Shown piece by piece: positions 1-7,727 of a DNA stretch of 27,902 nucleotides (position 1 is its first letter; each line of letters opens with the position of its first letter). The notes beneath the pieces were generated by a model. The model saw nothing but the letters and a program-made list of their open reading frames with translations, made no database searches and was not told the DNA's origin. The stretch spans positions 1 through 27,902 of the forward strand of contig DASYAE010000081.1 in NCBI GenBank assembly GCA_036501535.1. Direction: 5' to 3'. The translations under genes and the position numbers were made by a program. This DNA is from DASYAE01 sp036501535. Its GTDB lineage: Bacteria; Actinomycetota; Actinomycetes; Streptomycetales; Catenulisporaceae.

Positions 1-26
1 ATTTGACAGGAGCCGGCCTGTCAAAT
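1..26. promoter_or_regulatory. Perfect 10-bp inverted repeat, probable operator
   Basis: The window opens with ATTTGACAGG, six bases, then CCTGTCAAAT, a perfect palindrome with 10-bp arms. It lies 13 bases before the helix-turn-helix gene at 40. The left arm contains a consensus -35 hexamer (TTGACA, 3-8). A third half-site-like ACTGACAG follows at 30-37. This is what an autoregulatory operator would look like. The likely binder is the adjacent small helix-turn-helix protein, which is inference. The palindrome may extend beyond the window edge. Confidence 0.6.
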
Positions 27-39
27 CAAACTGACAGAC

Positions 40-243
40 ATGGAGATGGACGAGCTCGCCGAGCGCCTGCGCTCCACCGACCCCGCCGTCGGCCTGCGCG
101 CGGTCGGCGCGCTGCACCGGCTCGCCGAGCAGGTCGAGGCCGCCGCGGTGGCCCGCGCCCGGGCGGAGGGCTGGACCTGGGAGCAGATCGGGGACGCGCT
201 CGGCGTCACCCGCCAGTCGGCGCACACCAAACATGGGAAGTGA
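40..243 (+). CDS. Small helix-turn-helix DNA-binding protein (67 aa)
   Basis: A 67-residue protein whose C-terminal third (about residues 44-66, WTWEQIGDALGVTRQSAH) reads as a helix-turn-helix with the usual Ala/Gly-Val turn and a polar recognition helix. The N-terminal 40 residues are a charged, alanine-rich helical stretch, possibly for dimerisation. No ribosome binding site precedes the ATG at 40. The next in-frame ATG is at 46, and a leaderless message is possible. It is followed at once by a Clp-N-domain gene, a pairing I recall from actinobacteria, where the small protein probably controls the pair. The palindrome at 1-26 is the obvious candidate target. Function is inferred from the motif and context only. 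Confidence 0.7.
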   Translation: MEMDELAERLRSTDPAVGLRAVGALHRLAEQVEAAAVARARAEGWTWEQIGDALGVTRQSAHTKHGK

Positions 244-250
244 GAGACCG

Positions 251-730
251 GTGAAGTGGGAGCGCTTCAGCACAGAGGGCAGCGGCGTCGGCGCGGTGAT
301 CGGCGCCGCCTTCGACGAGGCCCGCCGCCGCGGCGACCGCAAGGTGGGCACCGATCACATGCTGCTCGGACTGCTGCACGACCCGGCGTCGGCCGCGGCC
401 CTCGGGATCGGCGTCGACGAAGGCCGCGCCGCGATCGCCGACCTGGACCGGGCGGCACTCGCCGCGATCGGCCTCGACGTGGGCGGGCCGGACCTGCCCG
501 GCCTGCCGATGCCCAAGCACCGGACCGTGACGCGCAACACCCTCACGGCCGGCGCCCGCGACGCGCTGGCGGAGGCCGTGCGCGCCAACGGCTCGCACAC
601 CCGCGGCCTGACCCCGAGACACCTGCTCGCCGCAGTGCTCGCCGGGCCGCCCACCGAGCCCGCGGCACACCTGCTCGGTCAACTCGGCATCGATCCCGCT
701 GCGGTGCGGGTCCGGCTCGCAGACCGTTGA
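251..730 (+). CDS. Clp-N (ClpA/ClpC N-terminal repeat) domain protein
   Basis: A protein of about 159 residues resembling the double Clp-N repeat of ClpA/ClpC chaperones without any ATPase part. The first repeat covers roughly residues 5-70 (HMLLGLLHDP is the repeat signature) and the second roughly 90-155 (TPRHLLAAVL). Such stand-alone proteins are thought to bind substrates or adaptors for Clp proteases; the real role is unknown. The GTG at 251 is preferred because the family usually begins just before the first repeat and it follows the upstream stop (241-243) closely. An ATG at 233, overlapping the previous gene, would add six residues. It probably shares a transcript with the helix-turn-helix gene. 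Confidence 0.7.
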   Translation: MKWERFSTEGSGVGAVIGAAFDEARRRGDRKVGTDHMLLGLLHDPASAAALGIGVDEGRAAIADLDRAALAAIGLDVGGPDLPGLPMPKHRTVTRNTLTAGARDALAEAVRANGSHTRGLTPRHLLAAVLAGPPTEPAAHLLGQLGIDPAAVRVRLADR

Positions 731-758
731 GTCGCAGGGTGTCCGGCGCTACACAGCG

Positions 759-1175
759 CTACACGGCGGCGCCCTGGCCCAGGTTCTCGTTGACCCAGTC
801 CACGATGGTCCGGGTCGGCGTGCCGGGCGTGAAGACCGCGGCGATCCCGGCCTCGAGCAGCGGCGGGATGTCCGCCTCGGGGATGATCCCGCCGACGAAG
901 ACCTTGATGTCGGCCGCGTCGCGCTCCTCGAGCAGCTCGATCACCTTCGGGCACAGCGTCATGTGCGCGCCGGACAGGATCGACAGGCCCACCCCGTCGG
1001 CGTCCTCCTGGATCGCGGTGGCGACGATCTGCTCGGGCATCTGGTGCAGGCCCGTGTAGACGACCTCGATGCCGGCGTCGCGCAGCGCGCGGGCGACCAC
1101 CTTCGCGCCGCGGTCGTGCCCGTCGAGGCCCGGCTTCGCGATCACCACCCGGATCGGACCGGTCTGCCTGCTCAT
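759..1175 (-). CDS. icmB: Cobalamin-binding small subunit of an acyl-CoA mutase (IcmB-like)
   Basis: A 138-residue stand-alone B12-binding domain. DGHDRGAK (residues about 18-25) contains the DxHxxG motif whose histidine ligates cobalt. SILSGAHM and the VGGIIPEAD...FTPGT segments form the rest of the nucleotide-tail pocket. Length and sequence resemble the small subunit of isobutyryl-CoA mutase (about 136 aa in Streptomyces), which pairs with a separate large subunit to interconvert isobutyryl- and n-butyryl-CoA. Other two-part mutases use near-identical subunits, so the substrate is not certain. The ATG at 1175 follows a GGGAG site; an upstream in-frame start at 1250 has none. No large mutase subunit lies in this window. 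The gene converges on the Clp-N gene with only 28 bases between. Confidence 0.8.
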   Translation of the reverse strand: MSRQTGPIRVVIAKPGLDGHDRGAKVVARALRDAGIEVVYTGLHQMPEQIVATAIQEDADGVGLSILSGAHMTLCPKVIELLEERDAADIKVFVGGIIPEADIPPLLEAGIAAVFTPGTPTRTIVDWVNENLGQGAAV

Positions 1176-1383
1176 GGGCACTCCCTGCTCTCTGGCTGCG
1201 CGGCCGCGGCGGGCGGCTTCCCTCGCAGGGTAACCGACCGGCCGGGGCACCGCGCTGTCGGCTCGGACACACGGCGCGGTGCTTTCCGCCCGCGCGTGTC
1301 AGGGGCTTGCTCGTGCTGGCACCACCCGGGTTTCGGGGGGCAGCGCCCTCGAAGGCGGTCCCCGGTGACGCCAGAGTAGAGGC

Positions 1384-2196
1384 ATGACCTCGACAAACAC
1401 CCTCGCCGCCGCGCCGCCCGCCGTGGAGGCGCGGGGGCTGACCAAGAAGTACGGCAAGAAGATCGCCGTGGACGGCCTCAGCTTCTCCGTGCAGCCGGGC
1501 CGGGTGACCGGCTTCCTCGGGCCGAACGGGGCCGGCAAGTCGACCACGATGCGGCTGCTGCTCGGCCTGGAGCGCCCGGACTCGGGGACCGCGCTGATCC
1601 ACGGCAAGCCCTACGCCGACCTGAGCGCGCCGCTCTCGCAGGTCGGCGCGCTGCTGGAGGCCAAGTCGTTCCACAAGGGCCGCACCGCGCGCAACCACCT
1701 GCTGTGCCTGGCCCAGTCGCAGGCGCTGCCGGCCGGCCGGGTGGACCAGGTGATCGAGATGGTCGGGCTGCGCGACGCGGCCGGGCAGCGGGCCGGCGGC
1801 TACTCGCTGGGGATGAGCCAGCGGCTCGGCATCGCGGCCGCGCTGCTCGGCGATCCGCAGATCGTTTTCCTGGACGAGCCGGTCAACGGGCTCGACCCGG
1901 AGGGCATCCTCTGGATCAGGAACCTGATGAAGCGGCTGGCCGCGCAGGGCCGGGCGGTGCTGGTCTCCTCGCACCTGATGAACGAGATGGCGGTCACCGC
2001 GGACCACCTGCTGGTGATCGGGCGCGGCCGGCTGCTGGCCGACTGCGGGACCGGCGAGTTCATCGCCCGGCACACCGATCCGGCGGTCTACGCCGCTACG
2101 CCCGACGTGGCCAAGCCGGCGCTGCTGGAGGAGGCCTTCATGCGGCTGACCGCCGGCTCGGCCGAGTTCCGCGCCTCCGCCGCCCCGCAGTTCTGA
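1384..2196 (+). CDS. ABC transporter ATP-binding protein
   Basis: A 270-residue ABC ATPase. Walker A is GPNGAGKST (residues 46-54), the signature is SLGMSQ (141-146), Walker B is QIVFLDEP (159-166) and the switch histidine is in SSHLMNE (H197). It belongs to the drug/lantibiotic-type exporters that pair with an ABC-2 permease, here the next gene. The C-terminal region after the nucleotide-binding fold is short, about 30 residues less than the common 300-aa members, but the end looks natural. The start ATG at 1384 has a weak AGAGG-like site. It is followed by the permease and a two-component system, suggesting an exporter controlled by its own sensor. The exported compound is not predictable. 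Confidence 0.9.
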   Translation: MTSTNTLAAAPPAVEARGLTKKYGKKIAVDGLSFSVQPGRVTGFLGPNGAGKSTTMRLLLGLERPDSGTALIHGKPYADLSAPLSQVGALLEAKSFHKGRTARNHLLCLAQSQALPAGRVDQVIEMVGLRDAAGQRAGGYSLGMSQRLGIAAALLGDPQIVFLDEPVNGLDPEGILWIRNLMKRLAAQGRAVLVSSHLMNEMAVTADHLLVIGRGRLLADCGTGEFIARHTDPAVYAATPDVAKPALLEEAFMRLTAGSAEFRASAAPQF

Positions 2197-2198
2197 GC

Positions 2199-2246
2199 CA
2201 GAGCCCCGACAGCGCAGAGCCCCGACAGCACCGAGCCCTGGCAGCA
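2199..2246. repeat. Three tandem 16-bp repeats between the ATPase and permease genes
   Basis: Copies at 2199-2214 and 2215-2230 (CAGAGCCCCGACAGC plus one base) differ at one position; a third, diverged copy runs 2231-2246. They start two bases after the ATPase stop codon and lie in untranslated space before the permease ribosome binding site at 2281. They could space or tune translation of the permease, or simply be slippage products. Confidence 0.75.
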
Positions 2247-2297
2247 CCGATGACAGGCCTCTCCTACCCGCGACCCGACCGAGGGGAACCCACCGCC

Positions 2298-3155
2298 ATG
2301 TCCAGCACGTCCGCCACATCCACTGTCGCCGTCGCACGGCCGAACACCGTCCGGCCGAGCCATCGGCCCGGCTTCACCGATCTGCTGCGCAGCGAGTGGA
2401 CCAAGTTCCGGTCGCTGCGCTCCACCTGGTGGTCGCTGGCCGTCACCGTCGTCGTCTCGCTCGGCATCTCGATCCTGGCGACCTCGCTGGTCACGGCCTC
2501 GTACCACACGCTCGACGCGTCCACCCTGGCCCAGTTCCACGACGACACCATCGGCCTGTTCCTCCAGCCCGGCCAGCAGTTCGGCCAGCTGTTCGTGGTC
2601 GTGCTCGGGGTGATGCTGATCGCCTCCGAGTTCTCGACCGGGATGATCCGCTCGACGGTCCTGGCCGCGCCGCGCCGCCTCTCCGCGCTGGCCGCGAAGG
2701 CCGTGGTGCTCTCGGCCGTGGTGTTCGTGCTGTCCGAGGCGATCGCGTGGATCTCGTTCTTCGTCGGCTCCTCGATCGCGCACAAGTACCAGGTCGTCAC
2801 CCTCTCCACGCCCGGCACGCTGCGCGCCATCCTCGGCTTCGGCGTCGTGATGGTGCTGGCCGGCCTGGTCGCGCTGGCCATCGGCACCCTGGTGCGGCAC
2901 ACCGCGGCCGCCATGGCCATCGGGCTGGGGGCGTTCCTGGTGGCCCCGGTCCTGGTCAGCCTGATTCCCGGCTCGGCCGGCGAGCACATCGACAACGCCC
3001 TGCCGTCGCAGGCCGCACAGATCGTCATGGACCGCACGGTCCAGCCCGGCGTGCCTTACACGCAGCTGGAGGCCCTGGGCATCGTCGTGGCGTGGGCCGC
3101 GGTGATGCTGACCCTCGCCTTCGTCTCGTTCAAGAAGCGTGACATCAAGGCGTGA
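2298..3155 (+). CDS. ABC-2 family transporter permease
   Basis: A 285-residue polytopic membrane protein. About six hydrophobic segments are visible: around WWSLAVTVVVSLGISIL, LFVVVLGVMLIASEF, the VVLSAVVFVLSEAIAWISFF stretch, AILGFGVVMVLAGLVALAIG, MAIGLGAFLVAPVLVSL, and a last one before the C-terminal FKKRDIKA. The cytoplasmic N-terminus contains the LLRSEWTKFRSLRSTWW motif typical of actinobacterial ABC-2 permeases. The ATG at 2298 is chosen because GAGGGGA lies about ten bases upstream; the open frame extends further up through the ATPase gene without meaning. It forms the membrane part of the exporter with the preceding ATPase. Confidence 0.88.
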   Translation: MSSTSATSTVAVARPNTVRPSHRPGFTDLLRSEWTKFRSLRSTWWSLAVTVVVSLGISILATSLVTASYHTLDASTLAQFHDDTIGLFLQPGQQFGQLFVVVLGVMLIASEFSTGMIRSTVLAAPRRLSALAAKAVVLSAVVFVLSEAIAWISFFVGSSIAHKYQVVTLSTPGTLRAILGFGVVMVLAGLVALAIGTLVRHTAAAMAIGLGAFLVAPVLVSLIPGSAGEHIDNALPSQAAQIVMDRTVQPGVPYTQLEALGIVVAWAAVMLTLAFVSFKKRDIKA

Positions 3156-3211
3156 GCGCCGATGCGCCCGAACCTAGCGACCGAATCCCCCCGATACGGA
3201 AGAATGAGACC

Positions 3212-4501
3212 ATGACCACCGTCGTGCGCGTGCTGCGAATCCCCTTCACAGCACGCGCACGCCGCGATCTGCTCTACGCGGTCATCGCCCTGCCGCTGGC
3301 CACGCTGGGCCTCGCGGCGGCGCTGCTCACCGTCGTGCTGAGCCTCGGCTCGGTCGGCGCGATCACGCTGCTGCTGCTGCCGCTGTTCATGACGGTGGTG
3401 CGCGGCCTGGGCAACGTCCACCGCCGGCTGATCCGCAGGCTGCTGCACCAGCGGATCCCCAAGCCGGTCCGGCCGCCGCGCCGACCCGGCGTGCTCGGCT
3501 TCCTGGCCCACCACCTGGCCGATCCGGGGACCTGGAAGGCGCTGGGCTACCTGCTGCTGAAGTTCCCGCTCGCCGCCCTGCAGACCTATGTCGGCATCGG
3601 GGCCTGGATCATCAGCCTGTCGCTTATCGCCTACCCGCTCCTGCTGCCGATCGAGCACGACCCGCTGAACTTCGGCACCTACAAATTCCAGAGCGTTCCG
3701 AGCCAGCTGATGGTCATCGGCATGGGCGTGGTGGCGCTGCTCATCATCACCTACTACATCAGGGTGCTGAACATCTTGGACGGCTGGCTGGCGGCCCGGC
3801 TGCTCAGCCCGGGCAGCACGGTGCGCATCCGGGAGCTGGAGGAGACCCGGGCGAACGCGATCAACGAGGCGGCGCTGACCGTGCGCCGGATCGAGCGGGA
3901 CCTGCACGACGGGGTGCAGGTCCAGCTGGTCGCGCTCGGCATCCGGCTCGGCCGGGCGGAGCGCCGGCTCGAGGCGCAGGACCCGGCGGCGGCCGGCGAG
4001 CTGCTGCGCGACTCCCAGCAGGACACGAAGGACATCATCAAGCAGCTGCGCGAGCTGGTCCGCGGCATCCACCCGCCGGCCCTGGACTCGGGCCTCGGCC
4101 CGGCGCTGCACACCCTCGCCGCGCGGTCCTCGATCCCTGCGACGGCGCGGGTCGAGCTGCCGGAGCGGCCGGCCGCGTCGGTCGAGACGATGCTCTACTT
4201 CAGCGCCGCGGAGCTGCTGGCGAACGCGGGCAAGCACAGCGGCGCGAGCGCGGTGAGCATCGCGGTGCTCTCGGACGGCGAGAGCGTGCACCTCATCGTG
4301 ACGGACGACGGGAAGGGCGGCGCCACGCTGGAGCGGGAGGTCCGGGACCGGGACGAGCGGCGCGGGCTCGACGGGGCCGAGTCCGGCAGCGGCCTGCGCG
4401 GCCTCGCCGAGCGCGTCCGCACGGTGGACGGCACGATGGACGTCAGCAGCCCGCCCGGCGGGCCGACTACGATCACCATGACGGTGCCGGTCAGACCATG
4501 A
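3212..4501 (+). CDS. Two-component sensor histidine kinase (NarL-type partner)
   Basis: A 429-residue kinase. The N-terminal half (about residues 10-200) is a membrane sensor of the PF13796 type with four hydrophobic stretches. Next comes a HisKA_3 dimerisation helix with the phospho-acceptor in ERDLHDGVQVQL (H232). The HATPase domain follows, with an N box (AELLANAGKHS), a VTDDGKGG box and GSGLRGLAERV. The ATG at 3212 follows a GGAAG site and gives the N-terminus typical of the family. A GTG at 3152 overlapping the permease stop would add 20 residues. The gene directly follows an ABC exporter and precedes its regulator, so it probably senses a compound or envelope stress that the exporter handles. 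Confidence 0.88.
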   Translation: MTTVVRVLRIPFTARARRDLLYAVIALPLATLGLAAALLTVVLSLGSVGAITLLLLPLFMTVVRGLGNVHRRLIRRLLHQRIPKPVRPPRRPGVLGFLAHHLADPGTWKALGYLLLKFPLAALQTYVGIGAWIISLSLIAYPLLLPIEHDPLNFGTYKFQSVPSQLMVIGMGVVALLIITYYIRVLNILDGWLAARLLSPGSTVRIRELEETRANAINEAALTVRRIERDLHDGVQVQLVALGIRLGRAERRLEAQDPAAAGELLRDSQQDTKDIIKQLRELVRGIHPPALDSGLGPALHTLAARSSIPATARVELPERPAASVETMLYFSAAELLANAGKHSGASAVSIAVLSDGESVHLIVTDDGKGGATLEREVRDRDERRGLDGAESGSGLRGLAERVRTVDGTMDVSSPPGGPTTITMTVPVRP

Positions 4502-4565
4502 GCCGGGCAGGCCGCGACCGGGGAGGCGGCGGGCGCGGCCGGCCGGTGGGAGGTGGGAGCGAGCC

Positions 4566-5213
4566 ATGCGAGTCGTCATCGCGGACGACGCGGCGATCCT
4601 GCGCGCGGGCCTGGTCCAGCTGCTCGAGGACGAGGGCCACGAGATCGTCGCGGCGGTCGGCGACGGGGAGGCGCTGAAGGCCGCCGTCGCCGCGCACCGT
4701 CCCGACGTGGTGATCGCGGACATCCGCATGCCGCCGACGCACACCGACGAGGGCGTCCGCGCGGCGCTGGAGCTGCGCAGGCGCGACCCGGGCCTGCCCG
4801 TGCTGCTCTTCTCGCAGTGGGTGGAGACCGACTACGCCGGCCGGCTGCTGGCCGGGGACTCCGCCGGCATCGGCTACCTGCTCAAGGAGCGCGTGCTCGA
4901 CGTGCGCGACTTCATGGACGCGCTGGCCCGGGTCGCGGCCGGCGGCACCGCGCTCGACCCGGAGGTCGTCTCCCAGCTGGTCGGCGCCGGCCGCGGGACG
5001 CACAGCGGCGTCGACACGCTCAGCCCGCGCGAGCGCGAGGTCCTGGCGATGATGGCGGAGGGCCGCTCCAACAATGCGATCGCCGCAGGCCTGTTCATCA
5101 CCGACCGCGCGGTGGAGAAGCACGTCGCGAACATCTTCACCAAGCTTTCGCTGCCGGTCTCGACCGCGGACCACCGCAGGGTGCTGGCGGTGCTGAGGTA
5201 CCTCGGGGTCTGA
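4566..5213 (+). CDS. NarL/LuxR-family response regulator
   Basis: A 215-residue response regulator. The receiver domain has the acidic pair D7/D8, the phosphorylation site D52 in VVIADIRMPP, the switch residue S83 and the conserved K107. The C-terminal LuxR-type helix-turn-helix (about 148-212) begins LSPREREVLAMMAEG and contains DRAVEKHVANIFTKL. A strong GGGAGGTGGGAG site lies just before the ATG at 4566, 64 bases after the kinase gene. It is the cognate partner of that kinase. The likely target is the promoter before the ABC exporter at 1384; this is inferred from position. Confidence 0.9.
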   Translation: MRVVIADDAAILRAGLVQLLEDEGHEIVAAVGDGEALKAAVAAHRPDVVIADIRMPPTHTDEGVRAALELRRRDPGLPVLLFSQWVETDYAGRLLAGDSAGIGYLLKERVLDVRDFMDALARVAAGGTALDPEVVSQLVGAGRGTHSGVDTLSPREREVLAMMAEGRSNNAIAAGLFITDRAVEKHVANIFTKLSLPVSTADHRRVLAVLRYLGV

Positions 5214-5288
5214 TGCCGCGGTAGCGGGCGGTTGCGCAGCCGCATGAGCTGCGCCGGCGCGGGCATCCGGGGAGCCGGAGGTGACGCG

Positions 5289-5504
5289 GTGACCGTGACG
5301 GACAAGAACGCCCGGCGCTTCACGATCCTGGCCGCGGTGTGGGCGGTGCTCTTCGTCGGCGCCGTGGTCACCCTGGCGGTCACCTGGCCGGGGAACGCAC
5401 AGCTGTGGGTCTTCCTAGCGCTGACCGTCTTCATGACGACAGGCATGGGCTGGGAGGCCCGGTACCAGCGGCGGCGGCTGCGGACCGATCGCGGCGGGCT
5501 GTAG
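5289..5504 (+). CDS. Small two-helix membrane protein, unknown function
   Basis: A 71-residue protein with a short polar N-terminus, two hydrophobic helices (about residues 12-34 and 40-56) and a basic arginine-rich C-terminus that should face the cytoplasm. The GTG at 5289 is chosen because GGAGGTGA sits five bases upstream; an upstream ATG at 5232 lacks a site. It is the last gene of the exporter/two-component cluster, 75 bases after the regulator and just before a strong hairpin. It may be an accessory to the exporter. I recognise no family. Confidence 0.6.
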   Translation: MTVTDKNARRFTILAAVWAVLFVGAVVTLAVTWPGNAQLWVFLALTVFMTTGMGWEARYQRRRLRTDRGGL

Positions 5505-5539
5505 CGGCGCGTGCGACGGCCGGGGCGGAAGCGACGCAC

Positions 5540-5577
5540 CTCGGCCCCGCCTCCATCGGTGAACGGGCGGGGCCGAG
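5540..5577 (+). terminator. Hairpin terminator closing the exporter/two-component cluster
   Basis: CTCGGCCCCGCC and GGCGGGGCCGAG form a perfect 12-bp stem around a 14-base loop, 36 bases after the last stop. There is no T-run, as is common in high-GC actinobacteria. Confidence 0.8.
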
Positions 5578-5629
5578 CCGCTATCACGGTACTGCTGTTA
5601 TTGCGGGTACTGCACTATGCGTTTAACGA

Positions 5630-5657
5630 GATATTGCCTGGTGTACAACGCAATATC
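5630..5657. promoter_or_regulatory. AT-rich 8-bp inverted repeat downstream of the small GH87-like gene
   Basis: GATATTGC, twelve bases, then GCAATATC, a perfect inverted repeat in a locally AT-rich stretch of an otherwise GC-rich region. It lies 53 bases beyond the stop of the minus-strand glycanase and after the plus-strand terminator, so it may be that gene's transcript end. The AT-rich arms also look like a protein-binding site. The rest of 5578-5709 shows nothing else clear. Confidence 0.4.
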
Positions 5658-5709
5658 AGATCCGCGCCGAGCACCCGAGCCGATCCGGGTACCCGCTTTC
5701 ACGGCGAAA

Positions 5710-7581
5710 TCACGGCACTGCGGGGACCGGGGTCGGGAAGAACGGCACCGTCGTCAGCGACCAGCCGGTGTTGCCCGGGCCGAGGTCGAACGCGAACTGC
5801 GGGGTGGCCGGCGGGTACTGGTCCTGCACCGTGCCCGCCACGCCGACACCGCTGGCGTGGACGTTGGCCACGTAGGCGGATCCGGCGGTCTCGCCCTGGA
5901 AGACGACCGTGCCGACGTTGCGGATGGTCGCGCCGTCGATGCTGAGGCCCGAGATCGGCAGGCCGGTGCCGTCGCCGCAGACGAGCTCGAAGACGCTGTA
6001 CGGCGTGTCGAGCACGGTCGTGTCGGAGAAGTCGATCGCCACGCCGCTGATCGCGTAGTCGTACGCGTCTATCTGGATTGCGCTCATCGGGTGGCCCCAG
6101 TTCGGGTTTATCGCGCCGGCCCGGATGACCGTGTTGTGCGAGACCGTGATCGTGCCGCCCAGCGTGGTGAAGCCGGGGCTGGCGAACTGCTCGTTGGAGA
6201 CCGTCAGGCCCGAGCCGAGCGCGTTGGTGTCCGCGATCACGTCGTGCGTGATCGTGTTGTCGGTGCCGCCGTACTCGGCGATCCCGTTGGCCAGGTTGGT
6301 CTGCTCGACCGTGTCCCAGGCGAACGTGTCGTGCGAGTCCTCGGCCGGGTAGGACCAGATGGCCAGGCCGTCGTCGCCGGTGTTGCGCACGTAGTCGTTG
6401 CGGACCGTCACGCCGGTGGCGTTGCCGTTGAGGTTCAGGCCGTCCGCGTCGGTGTCGAGCACCTCGCTGTTCTCGACGGTCACGCCGGTGTTGCCGTACT
6501 GGAGCCAGAACCCGACGTTCGTGTTCTGGATCCACAGGCCGTTCACCGTGGCGCCGGTGCCGAGCGAGCCGTTGATCGCGTTCTCGGTGCTGTCGTCGTG
6601 CCGGCCGACGGTCGAGCCGAAGATCGCGAAGTTGCTCAGGTTCACCGGGCCGGGCACGGCCGCGGTGTTGTCGATGAACTCGTCCGAGCGGATCTGCGAG
6701 TACCAGTCGCCGGCGCCCTCGATCGTCGCGCTGTCGATCTGCAAGGGCTCGTCGATCGCGAAGTTGCCGGCCGGGATCCAGACCGACTCGTGCCTCGCAT
6801 TCGCCGCCGCGATGGCCGCGTTGAACGCCGGGGCGGAGTCGGCCGCGCCGGTCGGGTCGGCGCCCTCGCTCACCACGGAGATCGAGTGCGGGGGCTGCCG
6901 CAGCGGCGCGGCGACCTGGTAGAAGTCGGCCAGGTTGATCGTGTAGGGCAGCGCGGTGTCGGACGCGTCGGCCTGGAGCCGGACCGTGTCGCCGCGGTGC
7001 AGCTCGAAGCCGAACAGCATCCTGGCGTCGTTGAAGAAGTGGTGCGTCTGGCTGCCGAAGATCTGCGGCGTGCTGATGTAGCTGTACTGCGACGTCAGCG
7101 AGAGCTCGCGGGACAGCTTGTGCCCGTCGACGTAGACCGACAGCGTGCCGGACGCGCCCTGCGCGAGCGCGTAGTCCACGTCGACCGCGTTCGCGTCCTG
7201 GCCGACGGTGAACTGGACGTACTGGCCGGCCGCGGTGAGCTGGACGGCCTCGCGGCCGACCGCCTCGCTGGCCAGCGTGCCCTGGGTGTAGTCGGGGCCG
7301 ATGACCGAGCCGTCGGTCCTCGCGTTCGGGCCGACGGCCAGGTACTCGGCCATGCCCGGGATGTGCGCCCCGGCGTCGTAGGCCGGGTCGAACGAGGAGA
7401 GCGGCGCGGACGACGCGGCGGTGGCGGTGCCGGCCGAGACGAGCGCGAACACGCCCGCGGCGGCGAGCGAGAAGGCGGCCAGGCCGAGGCCCGCCGCGCG
7501 CCCGGCCCGGCGGGCGGGGCCGGCTTCCCGCCTGCCCGGTGTTCGCGGGCCGGGCAGCGGATCTGACACGGTGTCGGACAT
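5710..7581 (-). CDS. Secreted GH87-like alpha-1,3-glucanase/mycodextranase, minimal form
   Basis: A 623-residue secreted protein. After a long arginine-rich N-terminus and a hydrophobic segment (about 29-50), a signal peptidase site is likely near residue 56. A beta-sandwich resembling CBM6/35 modules (about 75-225) is followed by a right-handed beta-helix (about 235-600) of the pectate-lyase-like type. D380 (in DTDADGLNLN) and D403/D404 (in NTGDDGLAIW) are spaced 23 and 24 residues apart. That matches the three catalytic aspartates I recall for bacterial GH87 alpha-1,3-glucanases. No C-terminal binding domains are present. The ATG at 7581 follows GAAAGG; an upstream start at 7683 would place 34 charged residues before it. 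It would cut alpha-1,3-glucan or nigeran outside the cell. A GH28-related beta-helix enzyme remains the alternative. Confidence 0.72.
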   Translation of the reverse strand: MSDTVSDPLPGPRTPGRREAGPARRAGRAAGLGLAAFSLAAAGVFALVSAGTATAASSAPLSSFDPAYDAGAHIPGMAEYLAVGPNARTDGSVIGPDYTQGTLASEAVGREAVQLTAAGQYVQFTVGQDANAVDVDYALAQGASGTLSVYVDGHKLSRELSLTSQYSYISTPQIFGSQTHHFFNDARMLFGFELHRGDTVRLQADASDTALPYTINLADFYQVAAPLRQPPHSISVVSEGADPTGAADSAPAFNAAIAAANARHESVWIPAGNFAIDEPLQIDSATIEGAGDWYSQIRSDEFIDNTAAVPGPVNLSNFAIFGSTVGRHDDSTENAINGSLGTGATVNGLWIQNTNVGFWLQYGNTGVTVENSEVLDTDADGLNLNGNATGVTVRNDYVRNTGDDGLAIWSYPAEDSHDTFAWDTVEQTNLANGIAEYGGTDNTITHDVIADTNALGSGLTVSNEQFASPGFTTLGGTITVSHNTVIRAGAINPNWGHPMSAIQIDAYDYAISGVAIDFSDTTVLDTPYSVFELVCGDGTGLPISGLSIDGATIRNVGTVVFQGETAGSAYVANVHASGVGVAGTVQDQYPPATPQFAFDLGPGNTGWSLTTVPFFPTPVPAVP

Positions 7582-7651
7582 GGAAGAGCCTTTCGGGAGA
7601 CATGTGGTGCGGACGTGTGGGACACAGTGCGGGACAAAGGGGAATGAGCCT

Positions 7652-7689
7652 GGCCGGGTGGCGGACGAAGACCCGTCCGCCACCCGGCC
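7652..7689 (-). terminator. Perfect 15-bp-stem terminator after the large GH87-like gene
   Basis: GGCCGGGTGGCGGAC and its exact complement flank an 8-base loop. It is the second of two hairpins downstream of the stop at 7728 on the minus strand, insulating the two glycanase genes from each other. Confidence 0.85.
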
Positions 7690-7695
7690 GCGCGT

Positions 7696-7719
7696 GCGGC
7701 TGCGGCGCGCCGCAGCCGC
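7696..7719 (-). terminator. 11-bp-stem hairpin directly after the large GH87-like stop
   Basis: GCGGCTGCGGC, two bases, then GCCGCAGCCGC, a near-continuous 24-base palindrome 8 bases past the stop codon. With the hairpin at 7652-7689 it forms a tandem terminator. Confidence 0.7.
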
Positions 7720-7727
7720 CGCTCAGG

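Noticed and set aside
731..770. Short direct repeat GCGCTACAC at the end of the B12-domain gene
   Set aside because: Two 9-base copies only, partly inside the coding region; not distinguishable from chance.
5617..7566. A 649-codon plus-strand open frame opposite the small glycanase
   Set aside because: Same antisense pattern; no ribosome binding site or recognisable domain.
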